Positions 10,538 through 22,880 are shown, counted from the stretch's first letter. The stretch: DNA of 64,000 nt from Coix lacryma-jobi var. lacryma-jobi (GCA_009763385.1 CM019825.1:1612001-1676000), one strand, 5' to 3'. A program made the numbers and translations. Notes: generated from the sequence alone by a model not told the origin.

Positions 10538-12562
10538 ATGGCTCAAATTGTGTTCAACCATGTTGGGGGCAAACCACCGTTCTTTGATGGTACATCTTTT
10601 GATTATTGGAAAAGAAAGATGAGAATGTATTTGGGTTCAATCAATGACAAGGTGTGGGATGTGGTAGAAAATGAGTTTGTGATTCTTGATCCTACCAATC
10701 CAACACCAAATGACTCCATCAACAAGCAATGCAACACAATGGCGCTCAACACCATATACAATGCCATTGATCCAAAGGTGTTTGAGCAAATCAAAGATCT
10801 TGACAATGCAAGTGAAGTGTGGAAAAGATTAGAAGAAACATATGAGGGCACTTCAACCGTAAAAAGTGCCAAGTTGTACATGCTCAAGGACAAGCTCACC
10901 AACTTCAAGATGAAGGATGATGAATCAATTCCGGAAATGTTCTATAGATTGCAAGTCATCATCAATGATCTCAAGTCCTTGGGAGAAAAGGTGCAAGATG
11001 AAGACTTCACTCACCGGTTCTTGAGTTGCTTGCCCAAGAGATTCAAGACACTTCGCACCATCATCTTTAGAGGAGGCTTGAAGAATGTGACTCCAAATGA
11101 GGTGCTTGGTGATGTCATGACCGAGGATCAATACAATGAAGATAGTGAAGAAGTGGTCAAGGAAGAGGACAAGAAGAAGAAAAGTGTGGCATTCAAAGCC
11201 ACCTCATCAAAGAGCAAGGGCAAGTCCAAGAAGGAAGAATCAAGTGACAATGAAGAAACTAGTGACATTGATGATGAAGCCTTAGCTCTCTTTGTGCGCA
11301 AATTTGGCAAGTTCATGAAGAAGAAGGGCTATGGTGCAAGGAAGAGAAGAGATTGCAACAAGAACAAAGACTATGTGAGAAGATGCTACAAGTGCAAGAG
11401 CAAGGATCACGTTGTAGTGGATTGTCCCTACAATAGTGACAATGATGAAGATGAGAAGAAGAAAGATAAGAAGGAGAAGAAAGAGAAGAAAATGAGCTTC
11501 AAGAAGAAGAAGGGTGGCTCATATGTTGTCACATGGGATAGTGATGCATCATCCGATAGTGAAGACTCAAGTGATGATGATAACAAGAAGAACACCAAGA
11601 AGAAGGCACTTGCAAGTATTGCTATCAACAACAAGTCTTCTCTATTTGACACTCCATCATGTTTCATGGCTAAGCCAACTAAGGTACAATCCGATGATGA
11701 GAGTGATAGTGAGAGTGATGAGGATGAGGAGCACTCAAAGGAGGACCTCATGGACATGTTAGAGCAAGCTCACACTTGCTTTGAGATGAAGAGGAAGGAG
11801 TGCAAGGATTTGCGCAAGAAGCTTAGTGCTCTTGAGCAAACCCTTGATGAGCTCAAGTCTACTCATGAGAGGCTAGAGGTAGCCCATGAGAAGCTTGGCA
11901 AGGCTCACATCAAGCTTGAAAAGGCTCACTCCTCCCTCCTTGATCAAGTCAAGGTTGAGGACATTGTTCCAACATGTAACATAGGAGTAACTTGTGATAT
12001 TCTTGATGAATCATTTTATACTCCTATTGTTGTTGCTCCCACTAACCCCTCATGTAGCTCATCCACTACTACTTCTACCATGAGTGATGGTTTTACTTGT
12101 GATGCCTCACTAATGGTGGAGAATGAGACCTTGAAAAATGAGGTCAATGAGCTCACTCGTGCCTTAGGCAATGCCTATGGTGGAGATGCCCGCTTGCTTA
12201 AGTGCTTGGGTAGCCAACGGTTCTCTCTTAACAAAGAGGGATTGGGCTATACCCCCAAGAATGGCAAGGCGGCTTTTGTGACTCACAAGACTAGTTTTGT
12301 GAGAAGCAATGGTCGGTTTTGCAACAAATGCAAGCAATTTGGACATATAGAGCAATATTGCAAGAACAAGAATAAAAATGCTAATGTATCCTCAATTCAA
12401 TTTGATTCTTGTTATTTGCTTACCAAGGGTGTAAATGGTGTAAAGGCTAAGTTTATTGGTGCTCCCATTGTTGGCCCAAAGAAGAAGGCAATTTGGGTGC
12501 CCAAGAGCTTAGTGACTAACCTTGGAGGACCCAAGCAAGTTTGGGTACCTAAAAAGAATTGA
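10538..12562 (+). CDS. Gag polyprotein of element 1
   Basis: An open frame of 674 aa from the ATG at 10538 (MAQIVFNHV). An in-frame ATG lies three codons upstream at 10529, but 10538 has the better AAAA context. Gag forms the virus-like particle that packages element RNA. The N-terminal half is the copia UBN2/DUF4219-type capsid region (WKRKMRMYL..., LYMLKDKLTNFKM). A CCHC knuckle (CYKCKSKDHVVVDC) follows, then long Lys- and Asp/Ser-rich stretches, a coiled-coil segment rich in repeated ERLEVAHEKLGKAHIKLEKAH units, and a second CCHC knuckle (CNKCKQFGHIEQYC). The C-terminus, WVPKSLVTNLGGPKQVWVPK, is matched by the Gag end of element 2. The stop is followed after 13 bases by a splice-acceptor-like TCTTTTCTTGTAG, and Pol continues in another frame. 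Confidence 0.9.
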   Translation: MAQIVFNHVGGKPPFFDGTSFDYWKRKMRMYLGSINDKVWDVVENEFVILDPTNPTPNDSINKQCNTMALNTIYNAIDPKVFEQIKDLDNASEVWKRLEETYEGTSTVKSAKLYMLKDKLTNFKMKDDESIPEMFYRLQVIINDLKSLGEKVQDEDFTHRFLSCLPKRFKTLRTIIFRGGLKNVTPNEVLGDVMTEDQYNEDSEEVVKEEDKKKKSVAFKATSSKSKGKSKKEESSDNEETSDIDDEALALFVRKFGKFMKKKGYGARKRRDCNKNKDYVRRCYKCKSKDHVVVDCPYNSDNDEDEKKKDKKEKKEKKMSFKKKKGGSYVVTWDSDASSDSEDSSDDDNKKNTKKKALASIAINNKSSLFDTPSCFMAKPTKVQSDDESDSESDEDEEHSKEDLMDMLEQAHTCFEMKRKECKDLRKKLSALEQTLDELKSTHERLEVAHEKLGKAHIKLEKAHSSLLDQVKVEDIVPTCNIGVTCDILDESFYTPIVVAPTNPSCSSSTTTSTMSDGFTCDASLMVENETLKNEVNELTRALGNAYGGDARLLKCLGSQRFSLNKEGLGYTPKNGKAAFVTHKTSFVRSNGRFCNKCKQFGHIEQYCKNKNKNANVSSIQFDSCYLLTKGVNGVKAKFIGAPIVGPKKKAIWVPKSLVTNLGGPKQVWVPKKN

Positions 12563-12575
12563 TCTTTTCTTGTAG

Positions 12576-15500
12576 GTCAATTATAAAGCCAGAGGAAGGC
12601 ATTGGGTGCTTGATAGTGGGTGCACTCAACACATGACCGGAGATGCAAGAATGTTCAATTCAATCAACAAGAATGATGACAATGGGATTGATAGTATTAC
12701 ATTTGGTGATAATGACAAAGGCAAGGTCAAGGGGCTTGGTAAGATTGCTATATGAAATGACATGAGCATATCCAATGTATTGCTAGTAGAGAGCTTGAAC
12801 TTCAATTTGCTATCTGTGGCTCAATTGTGTGATCTTGGATTCAAATGCATATTTGGGGTTGATGATGTAGAGATCATAAGTGTAGATGGCTCAAACTTGA
12901 TCTTTAAAGGCTTTAGATATGAGAATCTATACTTGGTTGATTTCAGTGCTAGTGAAGCTCAATTGTCAACTTGTTTGTTCACCAAATCTAGCATGGGTTG
13001 GTTATGGCATAGAAGACTTGGTCATGTGGGAATGAAACAATTGAATAGATTGATTAAGCATGATCTAGTTAGAGGCTTGAAAGATGTGGTGTTTGAAAAG
13101 GACAAACTTTGTAGCTCTTGTCAAGCCAGAAAGCAAGTTGGAAACACTCACCCCAAAAAGAGCATGATGAGCACTAGCAAAGCATTTGAGTTGTTGCACA
13201 TGGATCTATTTGGACCAACAACATACACTAGCATTGGTGGAAACAAATATGGCTTTGTAATAGTGGATGATCTCACAAGATATACTTGGGTGTTCTTTCT
13301 AAGTGACAAAAGTTATACATATGCTACATTCAAATCTTTTGTCAAGAGATGTCACAATGAGTTTGAAACAACCATCAAGAAAGTGAGAAGTGACAATGGT
13401 AGTGAATTTAGAAACACAAGAGTTGATGAGTTATGTGATGAATTTGGAATTAGACATCAATTCTCGGCCAAGTACACTCCACAATCAAATGGTCTTGTTG
13501 AAAGGAAGAATAGAACTCTCATTGATATGGCAAGATCTATGCTTAGTGAGTACAATGTGAGTCATTCATTTTGGGCCGAAGCTATCAACACGACTTGCTA
13601 TTGTAGCAACCGCCTCTATTGTCACCCCATGATGGAGAAGACTCCTTATGAGCTATTGAATGGAAGAAAGCCCAACATTGCCTACTTTAGAGTCTTTGGT
13701 TGCAAATGCTATATCTTGAAGAAAGGCACTAGATTGAGCAAGTTTGAAAAGAAATGTGATGAAGACTTCTTGCTTGGTTACTCCACTACAAGCAAAGCAT
13801 ATAGAGTTTGGAATTTGGCTAGTGGTACTCTTGAGGAAGTGCATGATGTTGAATTTGATGAAACAAATGGCTCTAAAGATGAAGAAGAAAATCTAGATGA
13901 TGTGAGAGGAAATCAATTGGTCGATGCAATGAAGAATATGGATATTGGTGATATTCGGCCTAGGGAGGGTGATTGATATTGAAGATGACAAAGATCAAGT
14001 GCTCACTTCTCCAATTGTGTAAGCTAGTGGTTCTCAATTGCAAAATCAACAAGTGGCTAGTTCATCTCAACCAAATGATCAAACAAGTACAAGCAATCAA
14101 GTCCAAGTGCTCCAACCAACCAATGTTGCAAGAGATCATCCTTTAGATCAAATCATTGGTGGAATTCAAAGTGGCGTGCAAACTAGATCAAGATTGGCTT
14201 CATTTGTGAACATTACTTCTTTTGTATCATCCATCGAGCCAACCAAGATTGAAGAAGCATTACAAGATGTTGATTGGGTCAATGCCATGCATGAAGAGCT
14301 TAACAACTTCACAAGAAATCAAGTATGGGAATTGGTAGAGAGGCCTAAGAACTATAATGTGATTGGCACTAGATGGGTCTTTCGCAACAAACAAGATCAA
14401 GATGGCATCATGGTGAGAAACAAAGCAAGATTAGTAGCACAAGGTTACACTCAAGTAGAGGGTCTTGACTTTGGTGAAACATATGCACCGGTTGCAAGAT
14501 TAGAAGCAATAAGAATCTTATTATCTTATGCTTGTTCCCACACATCAAGTTATATCAAATGGATGTCAAGAGTGCATTTCTCAATGGCTACATCAATGAG
14601 TTAGTATATGTTGAGCAACCACCCGGTTTCAAGATGACAAGAAGCCCAACCATGTTTACAAGCTCAAGAAGGCACTTTATGTTTGAAACAAGCACCAAGA
14701 GCATGGTATGAGAGGTTAAGAGATTTTCTCCTCTCTAAAGGGTTCAAGATGGGAAAGGTTGATACTACTCTCTTCACCAAGAAGATTGGAAAAGACTTGT
14801 TTGTGTTTGCAAATCTATGTTGATGATATCATTTTTGGTTCAACCAATCAAGATTTTTGTGAAGAGTTTGGTGAATTGATGGCTAATGAGTTTGAAGATG
14901 TCTATGATTGGAGAGTTTAGCTACTTCCTTGGTCTACAAATCAAGCAATTGAAGGAAGGCACATTTGTTAGTCAAGGCAAGTATAAAGGACATGATCAAG
15001 AAGTTTGGATTGCAAGATGCAAAAGCCATTAGCACGCCTATGGGGACAAATGGACAATTGGATAGTGATGCAAGTGACAATATGGTGGATCAAAAGTTGT
15101 ATCGGTCTATGATTGGAAGCCTACTCTATGTGACCGCATCAAGACCGGATGTCATGTTTAGTGTATGCATGTGTGCAAGATTCCAAGCCTCACCAAGAGA
15201 GAGTCACTTGAAGGCAACCAAGAGAATATTGAGGTACTTGAAGCATACACAAGATATTGGTTTATGGTATCCAAAGGGGTCAAACTTTGAGTTGATTGGA
15301 TATTCGGACTCCGATTATGCGGGTTGCAAGGTTGATAGAAAGAGCACATCGGGCACATGTCAATTGTTGGGAAGATCACTTGTGTCTTGGTCATCAAAGA
15401 AGCAAAATAGTGTGGCACTTTCAACCGCCGAAGCCGAATACATATCCGCCGGTAGTTGTTGTGCTCAATTACTTTGGATGAAAGCAACTTTGGAATCAAA

Positions 15501-15757
15501 TTTAAACAAGTGCCATTGCTATGTGACAATGAGAGTGCGGTGAAGCTCACAAACAACCCCGTGCAACATTCAAGGACAAAGCATATTGACATTAGGCACC
15601 ACTTCATAAGAGACCATCAACAAAAGGGTGATATTTCAATTGAAAGTGTTGGTACCGATGATCAACTTGCCGACATATTCACCAAGCCACTTGATGAGAA
15701 GAGGTTTTGCAAGCTAAGGAATGAATTGAACATACTTGACTTCTCAAATATGTGTTG
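12576..15757 (+). pseudogene. Pol region of element 1 (protease, integrase, reverse transcriptase, RNase H), interrupted
   Basis: Fragments in copia order. The protease active site DSGCTQHMTG is near 12610, with a stop at 12753-12755. The integrase core, 12762-13976, has the HHCC finger and the catalytic acidic residues in HMDLFGP, RSDNGSEF and the VERKN block. Reverse transcriptase starts at 14038 and runs with frame breaks through a displaced YVDD-type motif near 14815. The RNase H part, about 14965-15757, has YSDSDYAGCKVDRKSTSG, STAEAEY, CDNESA and the RTKHIDIRHHF end. At least five stops or indels separate these blocks, several in homopolymers. The normal product is one polyprotein that copies and integrates the element; this copy should not give a full one. 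Confidence 0.9.
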
Positions 15758-15758
15758 A

Positions 15759-16736
15759 TGCACCCCCACTTATATGACATGCCTCTCCTTCGACAAAGCA
15801 AGGTAAAAGTTGATTGACATATGCATCCATTCTTTGCTAGGGACATGTTTAGTGCATCTAGTCATTCCTCACAATCATTAGGCTCATTCATGAAATAAAA
15901 TGATTTTGATGCTTATATGATGCCACTATAGTTTCTATGCTTGATATGATCTAGTGGTAACATATGACATGTTTATGGGCTTGCAATCCTAGTGTTTAAT
16001 CTAGAAAATGAGCAATGGAATGTTTAACCAACGTGAGTAAGATAACCATTGCAAGATGTGTGAAGAAGCTTACTCTAGAGCAAACCGTGTTAAATGTTTC
16101 ATGCAAATGATCTAGATTGAACCAAATATGAAAAACTAACTCTCTCCTAAACAATTTGAACCTTTTTATGCAAACCTTTTATGGAAATAGATGACAAAGG
16201 GGGAGAGAAAAGTCACAAAGATCAAATGAAGGGGATCAAAACTTAGGGAGCAAGCTCATGAACTTGGTTGTTGCATTTGTTTTGTGCATATTCATATGCT
16301 TGCTTGCATTAGACAAGTTTCTTTATATCCATGCTTGTATGGTGTATGCTAGAAATAGATTTTGAATGATGTTTGCAAACTAGCATGCATAGGTGGTAGC
16401 TAGATGTAATTTGTTTTACATGTGGTACTAGAGCCTTTCATATAATGTGATCTCATGAGGTATCTAGTGTTTTTGTAAAGTCTAGCTAACCATGGTGCTA
16501 AGGATTGTATACATTGGCAACTCCGATTGGTATCACGCTTCAAAGGTCCATTCTTTACACCTTAGCATCATTTGATAGTATTACTCTCCCACTTTCATAT
16601 CTATGCATATGTGCCGAACTTGAACCAAACACTATAGCACATATGTAGGGGGAGCTAATACTAACAAAGGGTGACTCAAATTTTCAAATACATATCTTTG
16701 TGAAAGGTTGTCATCAATTACCAAAAAGGGGGAGAT
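15759..16736 (+). other. 3' non-coding region of element 1 with several polypurine tracts
   Basis: About 980 bases after pol have no reading frame worth calling. The primary polypurine tract AAAAAGGGGGAGAT (about 16723-16736) sits against the 3' LTR. Further purine tracts occur at about 16194-16210 (ACAAAGGGGGAGAGAAAA) and 16648 (TAGGGGGAG). Multiple polypurine tracts are a described Sirevirus trait. Confidence 0.7.
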
Positions 16737-18438
16737 TGAAAGTCCTTGTTTGGTTTTGGATAATTGATGTCACCTAGAGTACTAACCTTTGTCATGAAGT
16801 GTTTATGAGCTAGGTTGGTACACACCAAGTGTGGGAGCTAGATGATGACCATGGTGTTGGTGGTGATGACCAAAAGATGGATCAAGTGCTCCACATTTGG
16901 AAAGAGAAGAAGAGAAAGCAAAACCCTATGGAGATCAAGGCAAATGTATAAATAGGGATTTTGTTTTGGCACTCAAGACACCATAGAGGGTGTGAGTGTG
17001 TTTAGGATCGATAGCCGTACTATTAAGAGGGGACTATCTCGGTGATTGCGGTTATCAAGTGCCACTAGGTGATTTCATACATGCATATGCATTAGGACCT
17101 AGTGTGCTAACTTATAATCCTTTGGAAAATGTTTGGAAAATGCTAACACACATGCACAAGGTGATGTACACTTGGTGGTGTTGACACATTTGCAAAGGAG
17201 AAGAAACCGGAGTTGAAAACATGTTTTTCAGGCGTGACCGGACGCTGGAACAGCGACCGGACGCTATTGAAACGTGCGTCCGGTCACTACTGAAACATCG
17301 GATGCTATTGAAACAAGTGACCGGACGCGACGCTACAACTGTTCACGAGAGGCAACATTGAAATAAGTGATCGGACGCTGAGTGAGTCCGTCAATATTGA
17401 CCGGACGCGTCCGGTCGATGAAAAACGTCTCTGGAACCTCTCTGTTCGTGACCGGACGCTGAGTGAAACACTGACCGGACGCGTCCGTCGTCCCGTAAAC
17501 ACCCATTCAAAGGGTAACGACTCTATTTGTTTGAGGGGGTATATAATATGAGTTGGCCGACTTTGGGAGCTCTCTCTTGGCATTCTAAGATATTAGACAT
17601 CCCTTTGAGCTAAACATACTCCCTCCCACTCATCTCCTTGCTTGATAGCGCAATCAAAGTGAGATTGAGTGATTCCAAGTGCATTTGCTTGTGTGATTGC
17701 ATCTAGTGGCACTTGGGGATCGTTGTTGCTGCGGTTTTCTCGTTACTCTTGGTGGTTGCCGCCACCTAGACGGCTTGGAGCAGCGGAGGAGCTTTGGCAC
17801 GAGTTGGTGATTGTTCGTGGCCATCTCCCGGTGATTTGTGAGGGGTATTGTGCCTTCCCCGGCGAAGAGCCAAAAGGTAACTCTAGTAAATTGCGCGTGT
17901 CATTGAGTTACCTCCATTTGTGGGTCGGTTCTTGTGGCGCTCAAGTGTTGAGCTAGGTTTGTGAACACCTATTAGCCACCGAACCACCAAGTGGTTGGTC
18001 GACACAACGGGGAGTAGCGTGCCGGCAAGCACGTGAACCTCGGAGAAAATCTTGTGTCCATTGTCTATTTGGTTATCTCCGGACTTCATTGGTATTCATA
18101 TTGTGGTTGATCATCTCTTGCCGGTGTTGGTATATCTCTCTACCACTTGAATTACATCCTTTACTTCTTGTGTAGTGGTAGTTAATCTTGCTAGTGTTAG
18201 CTCTCTAGTTTATTGTTTTTAGTTCTTGCTAGCTCACTAGAATAGAGAGTAGTGACATAGATATTGTGTGCCTTAGAGATCATACCATACTAGAATTGTT
18301 TGGTTAGGTGGCTTGCATCACTTAGTAGAGCTAGTGCAAAAAGCTTCGCTTTGTAATTGTCTAACAAGTCTCTCTAAGTGTTTTGTAGAAATTTTATTAG
18401 GCTATTCACCCCCCCTCTAGCCATTTAGGACCTTTCCA
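16737..18438 (+). repeat. 3' LTR of element 1
   Basis: A 1,702-bp copy of the 5' LTR. It is 84 bp shorter, mainly through loss of repeat units in the GACCGGACGC array (17235-17488) and a series of one-base shortenings in homopolymers. It ends TTTCCA before the CTCTG target duplication. Confidence 0.93.
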
Positions 18439-18443
18439 CTCTG

Positions 18444-18773
18444 GCGAAACCCTAGCTTACTGACGACAGGGTAACAAGCCCCGAGGGGGGGAGGTGGGAG
18501 GAGAGCGAGGTACTCACTGGAGTTGTGAAAAACGGCCAGATCCTTGCCACCGGGTAAGGATGTGGCGGGGAAGGTGCCAGAGGCTAGGAAAAGTTGTTGA
18601 GGAGGCACGGTGGAAGAAGAAGACGGGCAGGAGGTGTGTGTGCATGAACCATCTCTGTGTGTCATGTGGCGGCCGTGTTGTCCTTATGTTTGTACTTTTT
18701 AATTACTAAACAAATACTCAATTTGATAGGGACTAATTTAGAAAATATAGGAAATAGAACTAAACACCCTTAT
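18444..18773. other. Spacer right of element 1
   Basis: This is the original right flank of the element 1 insertion site. It is moderately GC-rich up to 18680 and then AT-rich. It contains short reading frames on both strands but no recognisable domain. Confidence 0.4.
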
Positions 18774-19570
18774 TAGGGAAATGGTACGGAAATATCCCGC
18801 ACCGAACCGCATCGTTTTTATATTTGATCCGATCGAATCCGTATTTTCAGACAAATTCAATTCGGTTCGAAATTCAGAGCATTAAATTCGAAATCGGAAC
18901 GAAAACGGTTTGAGCTTTTTTCGACCGATTTCTACTTTTCTACTTTTAATTCGGAATATCCCGAATTCGAAATTCGGTAATTCGAATTCGGACAACAGAC
19001 AGCTGCTTTTGCGTGCATTCTACAGCTGCTTCTGCTGTCAGCAGTCTCTACCCTCTCATATTTATTCAAAATATTTTGCTTTTGCGTGCTAAAAACTAAT
19101 ACATTATTGTTTGCTAAAAATTAATAAATTATTATTGAATTGTTTTATAATAATTTTTTTATATTGTTGATTTACATGTATGTCTGTAATTACTGTTCAC
19201 ATCATCTTCACTTGGATCTATTGATAAATAATGATGATGAACTATAGATGTTATGCTAGCTGTTAGTGTTAATCGTTTGTTCTAGAATTATTATATGCAG
19301 TTGAACTTGATTATACACTTAGTAATTGTTATGTATATGCATTAGTTAATTTTTATGGGTTTATGGATTTGGTCCTATAGGTCGGTATTCCATATTAATT
19401 TTTCGTATATCGACCGTGTTCGACATAATTTCGCTTGAATTAGTTCGTTTTCGATATTTCGTAAGTTCGTGTTCGTTTCGTGTTTGGCTTTATCATTTTC
19501 GTTTTCGTTTTCGTATTTAAATGTAAAAGTAGAAAACAGTTGAGGAGTTTTCTGACCGTTTTCGACCGTT
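18774..19570. mobile_element. Non-autonomous hAT-like DNA transposon
   Basis: The 797-bp segment begins TAGGGAAATGG and ends ...GACCGTTTTCATCCCTA, so its terminal bases form short inverted repeats (TAGGG.../...CCCTA). It is flanked by an 8-bp target duplication with one mismatch (ACCCTTAT at 18766-18773, CCCCTTAT at 19571-19578), as hAT elements produce. Both ends are rich in repeated TTCGAAATTCGG/ACGAAAACGG-type subterminal motifs. There is no transposase coding sequence. Confidence 0.75.
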
Positions 19571-19578
19571 TTCATCCC

Positions 19579-20722
19579 TACCCCTTATATGACGTGTGGG
19601 GTTTGTGTTGAATTAACAGACTTTTAGATAAGACACTAAATAAAGCCCATACCAAAGTTTTCCCTTTTTTCATTTCTTTGTTTTCTAACATCTTTTATCA
19701 ACGCATAATTTCTTTCCATATATCTACAATAGCATATTTATTTGCGATTTATGAAGCCACATCAATCTTTGTATTCTTCATTGATCTCCATGTATTTATA
19801 TTAAATTCATTGCTCCACCCAAAAGACATCCAATTTTAAACATGGACTGACGTTTGTTGGGCTCCTTAACCTCCTATCACGGTTCCCCGACGAATCAGAT
19901 AGATAGCTAGAGAATTGGAGATTTAGAGAGAAGCAGAAATGGAGACAAAGAACATAGACATAATTCATTGAGGTTTTAGAGTTTCAGTTCTTTGTTATAA
20001 GACATAATGCCTTAGGCGTTATATAATCAGCCTGATTCCTACAATAACGCTCGTTAACTCACCATCAACTCACACCAATACGACTTAGATGTCACCATCC
20101 TCCCATGTCGTCAACACTTAGATGTCACCGTTCCTCCCATGTCACCATTCCTCCATGTCAAGCTCGTTAACTCACATACACATGCGCACATATTTTATCT
20201 GCATAACAGGTCGATTTATCTAGCGTTGGGCTCATACCGTACACGCCCGATATGCGTCTACTATGACCTTGATAGTTAGATCAAAGTCAGCAAGGGTCGA
20301 CGCTCGTCGAGACTTCTGACTCCTGTAACTTCTGACATTTGACGAGACTTCTGATACACGGAACTTTTGGTGGACCCTGGAACTTTCAACGAACCCAAAC
20401 TAGAGAACATAGATCACTGTTGTGACTTGTGACCCTGCCCATACCAGACACAACACACAAGTTAGCGTGTCTCTCTCACACTTAAACTCACATATGTTCC
20501 TTGAGAACTATAAATATTCATCTATAACATGATGCATCCATCTTAATAGTATGGATATCTAATAACTCAAGATCAAATAGAAAACGAGTTTCAACCACTT
20601 GAGTTGATTTCTTTAGAATGAATGACATGTCTTCAACCTTCATCAAGTGGGGTGCCAACATGTCCACTTTGATTTTTCCTTTCTGACATAGCCATTTTGA
20701 GCATGTGACTTGATCACATTAT
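19579..20722. other. Intergenic spacer, unclassified
   Basis: No gene is supported. Around 20040-20170 phrases such as CTCGTTAACTCAC and CCTCCCATGTC recur, and around 20300-20390 the phrase ACTTCTGA recurs. This suggests decayed repeat sequence, possibly an old LTR, but I cannot assign a family. Confidence 0.35.
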
Positions 20723-20744
20723 GGCCTGTTTGTACTAGCCAGCT

Positions 20745-22014
20745 TGTAAAGGACCTGTTATGGCCTAGAGGGGGGGTGAATAGGCCTGTCAAAAATCACA
20801 GCTTAAAACTAAATTAGATAGGCCCGGCACTACCGCCCCTGTGCCCGGCACTGCCGCTCCCCGGCACTGCCGGCCTCAGTGCGGTACTGCCGTGCAGATG
20901 AAGACCAGAAGCTGCAATTCGAAATCTAACCACAATCTGCAGATTCTATATGAATAGGAATGTAACATAGACTATATGAACCAGCAGAAACAACTACTCC
21001 AAGCCAAATATGAAAGATAAAGTAGATCGGGCCAAACCCTAGAATATATCACAAGCTCATGAACATAGATAATGAACCAAGCAAGCACGCGAGACAAGTG
21101 ATTTATCCCGTGGTTCAGCTCGCCACCAAGGCTTGCCTACCTCCACGTTGTTGAGGTTGACCACTTAGGTCATGAGCTTTGCAACTCAACCTCGTTCTCA
21201 AGTCAAGGAACCAAATCCTTGAGGTGAGGGGTAATCTTACTAGCTGCACAAGTGATTACAAACCTCCCTAGGCCGCCACACAAGTTGGCAAGGCTCTAGG
21301 GCGAAGCCTAGCCGGCTAGGGTTCTAAGAACCCAAGAGTAATAGAAGCAAATCCACCGGCTATGGCTCAAATCAAGTGCTCTAGGCAGTAGATCTCAGCT
21401 AGGGCTCCTCTTTGGTGAAGGTTTGAGCCTCTCAACCACTTGGAATCAATGGGAATGAGATTTTGGTGGTTGGGAGCTTGGAGAGCCTTCAATGGAGAAG
21501 AGAGAGCTTGTCTGGAGGTAGGTGGAGAGTTCTGGTCGTGGATCACCGTTGGGGGGCAGAGGGGTGATGTAAATACCCCCTGCCATCCAACGGCAAATCA
21601 AGTCGCGGCAGTGCCGGCCTTAGCCGGTAGTGCCGCGGCCCGGCACTGCCGCGCCTAGAGCGGCACTGCCGCGCCCACCAAACAGACAGGAACAGATCTA
21701 CAATGGGTGCAGCTGTCTTTGGTTGGAAATGTGGATGGTTTGAGTTGGTTTGAGCACATGTCATTCAGCCATATCAATGAATTTGCATTCCCCCTTTATA
21801 GTACGGCATTCCTAAAACTCAAATAACCAAAATAGAATATCTTTGAAGCACTTTGAGTCCGGAACCGATGAAATGTAGTGTGAGGGGTCCACCAACGCAT
21901 ATACACCATCCTTTCTTATCATAACCTGCTTGTCAACTTCATAAATCTCATTAGTCCTCTAATCGTGTGGTCATTATCACCAAAACCCACAATTAGGGCT
22001 TGATTGCACTTACA
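20745..22014 (-). repeat. 3' LTR of element 2
   Basis: 1,270 bp, nearly identical to 31410-32681. It contains two CGGCACTGCCG clusters (20821-20895 and 21605-21674) and a minus-strand TATA box (TATAAAGG, 21800-21793). Confidence 0.93.
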
Positions 22015-22030
22015 ATCTCCCCCTTTTTGG
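22015..22030 (-). other. Polypurine tract of element 2
   Basis: On the minus strand CCAAAAAGGGGGAGATT directly precedes the 3' LTR and would prime plus-strand synthesis. Additional purine tracts of the same type lie near 22103-22115 and 22629-22640, as in other Sireviruses. Confidence 0.8.
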
Positions 22031-22300
22031 TGATTGATGACAACACAATTAGAGCTTACAAGAGAAGGGTATAAAACTGAGATTTTGAAGCTTAGGTGTG
22101 AAACCTCCCCCTAAATGTGTGAATGAGAGCTGAAATCTCAATTTGGCATTAAAGGCCAACATTCACATATTTGAAAGTGAGAGATAGGTTCAGTTTCACA
22201 TCTAATAGCTTTGTGGGGTGCAATAAAACTGTGTCAATAATAATACGTGATGCGAATGACAGTTTAAGCACACATCAGAGATGTTTGCTGTCTTCTGCCA

Positions 22301-22373
22301 GAGCGGCACTGCCGCTCTGGGCGCGGCACTGCCGGGCCCCGGCACTGCCGGCCCTGGAGCGGCACTGCCGCTC
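22301..22373. repeat. CGGCACTGCCG palindromic cluster in the 3' region of element 2
   Basis: Four copies of the near-palindrome CGGCACTGCCG occur in about 70 bases. Clusters of the same design occur at 20821-20895, 21605-21674, 24361-24433, 24861-24930, 26921-26990, 28784-28857, 31483-31561 and 32275-32340, all inside element 2. They lie in LTRs, non-coding 3' sequence, gag and the integrase-RT linker. Confidence 0.9.
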
Positions 22374-22880
22374 AGGCAACAGACAGCAAACGCAGCGGAC
22401 AGAAAACATAACCACAAAGCATATAACAAAACTGATCTAAACAGGATAGCACAAGCTAAATAAGCAGGTAAAGATACATGTCCACATCCAAGCCTAAGAA
22501 GTAGTGCCATAGAGTATTATTACATAACATAGAGTTTTGATCGTATCAGATTCTCTCACAACTCTCAACTACAACTAAAGATGGGACATGAAGCAGAAAC
22601 AGTGGATGTACCCCTTCTCTTCACCTAATTCTCCCCCTTTGGCAACAAGTCACCAAAAGGAGAGAAAGAGAGAAGAGAAGAGTGTCCAAACACTCACTCA
22701 TCATCCGAAGCTATCTTGTCCCACTGAACTTCTTCTTCCTCCTCATCATCATCGTCATCATCGTCGTCGTCGGACTCTACCACGGCCTTCCCCTGACGGT
22801 GAGTCGAACTGGTGTAGCGGGTCGAGGTCGAGGCACGTGTAGAACGACGGGGTGGCACAGGCACTATCTCCTCCTGCTCC

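Larger units (their letters stand above)
8693..18438 (+). mobile_element. Sirevirus-type Ty1/copia LTR retrotransposon, element 1
   Basis: This element is 9.7 kb with near-identical LTRs (8693-10478 and 16737-18438) that begin TGAAAG and end CCA. A perfect 5-bp target duplication CTCTG flanks it at 8688-8692 and 18439-18443. The primer-binding site TGGTATCGGAGC (10481) fits initiator tRNA-Met, and a polypurine tract abuts the 3' LTR. Domain order is Gag, protease, integrase, reverse transcriptase, RNase H, which is copia order. The long Lys/Ser-rich Gag with two zinc knuckles, additional upstream polypurine tracts and palindromic LTR repeats are all Sirevirus traits. LTR similarity suggests recent insertion. 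Pol contains stops and frameshifts, so this copy is not autonomous as written. Confidence 0.95.

Noticed and set aside
10603..11757. Minus-strand frames inside gag of element 1
   Set aside because: Ser/Leu/Phe-rich complements of Lys/Glu-rich gag codons; shadows of the real frame.
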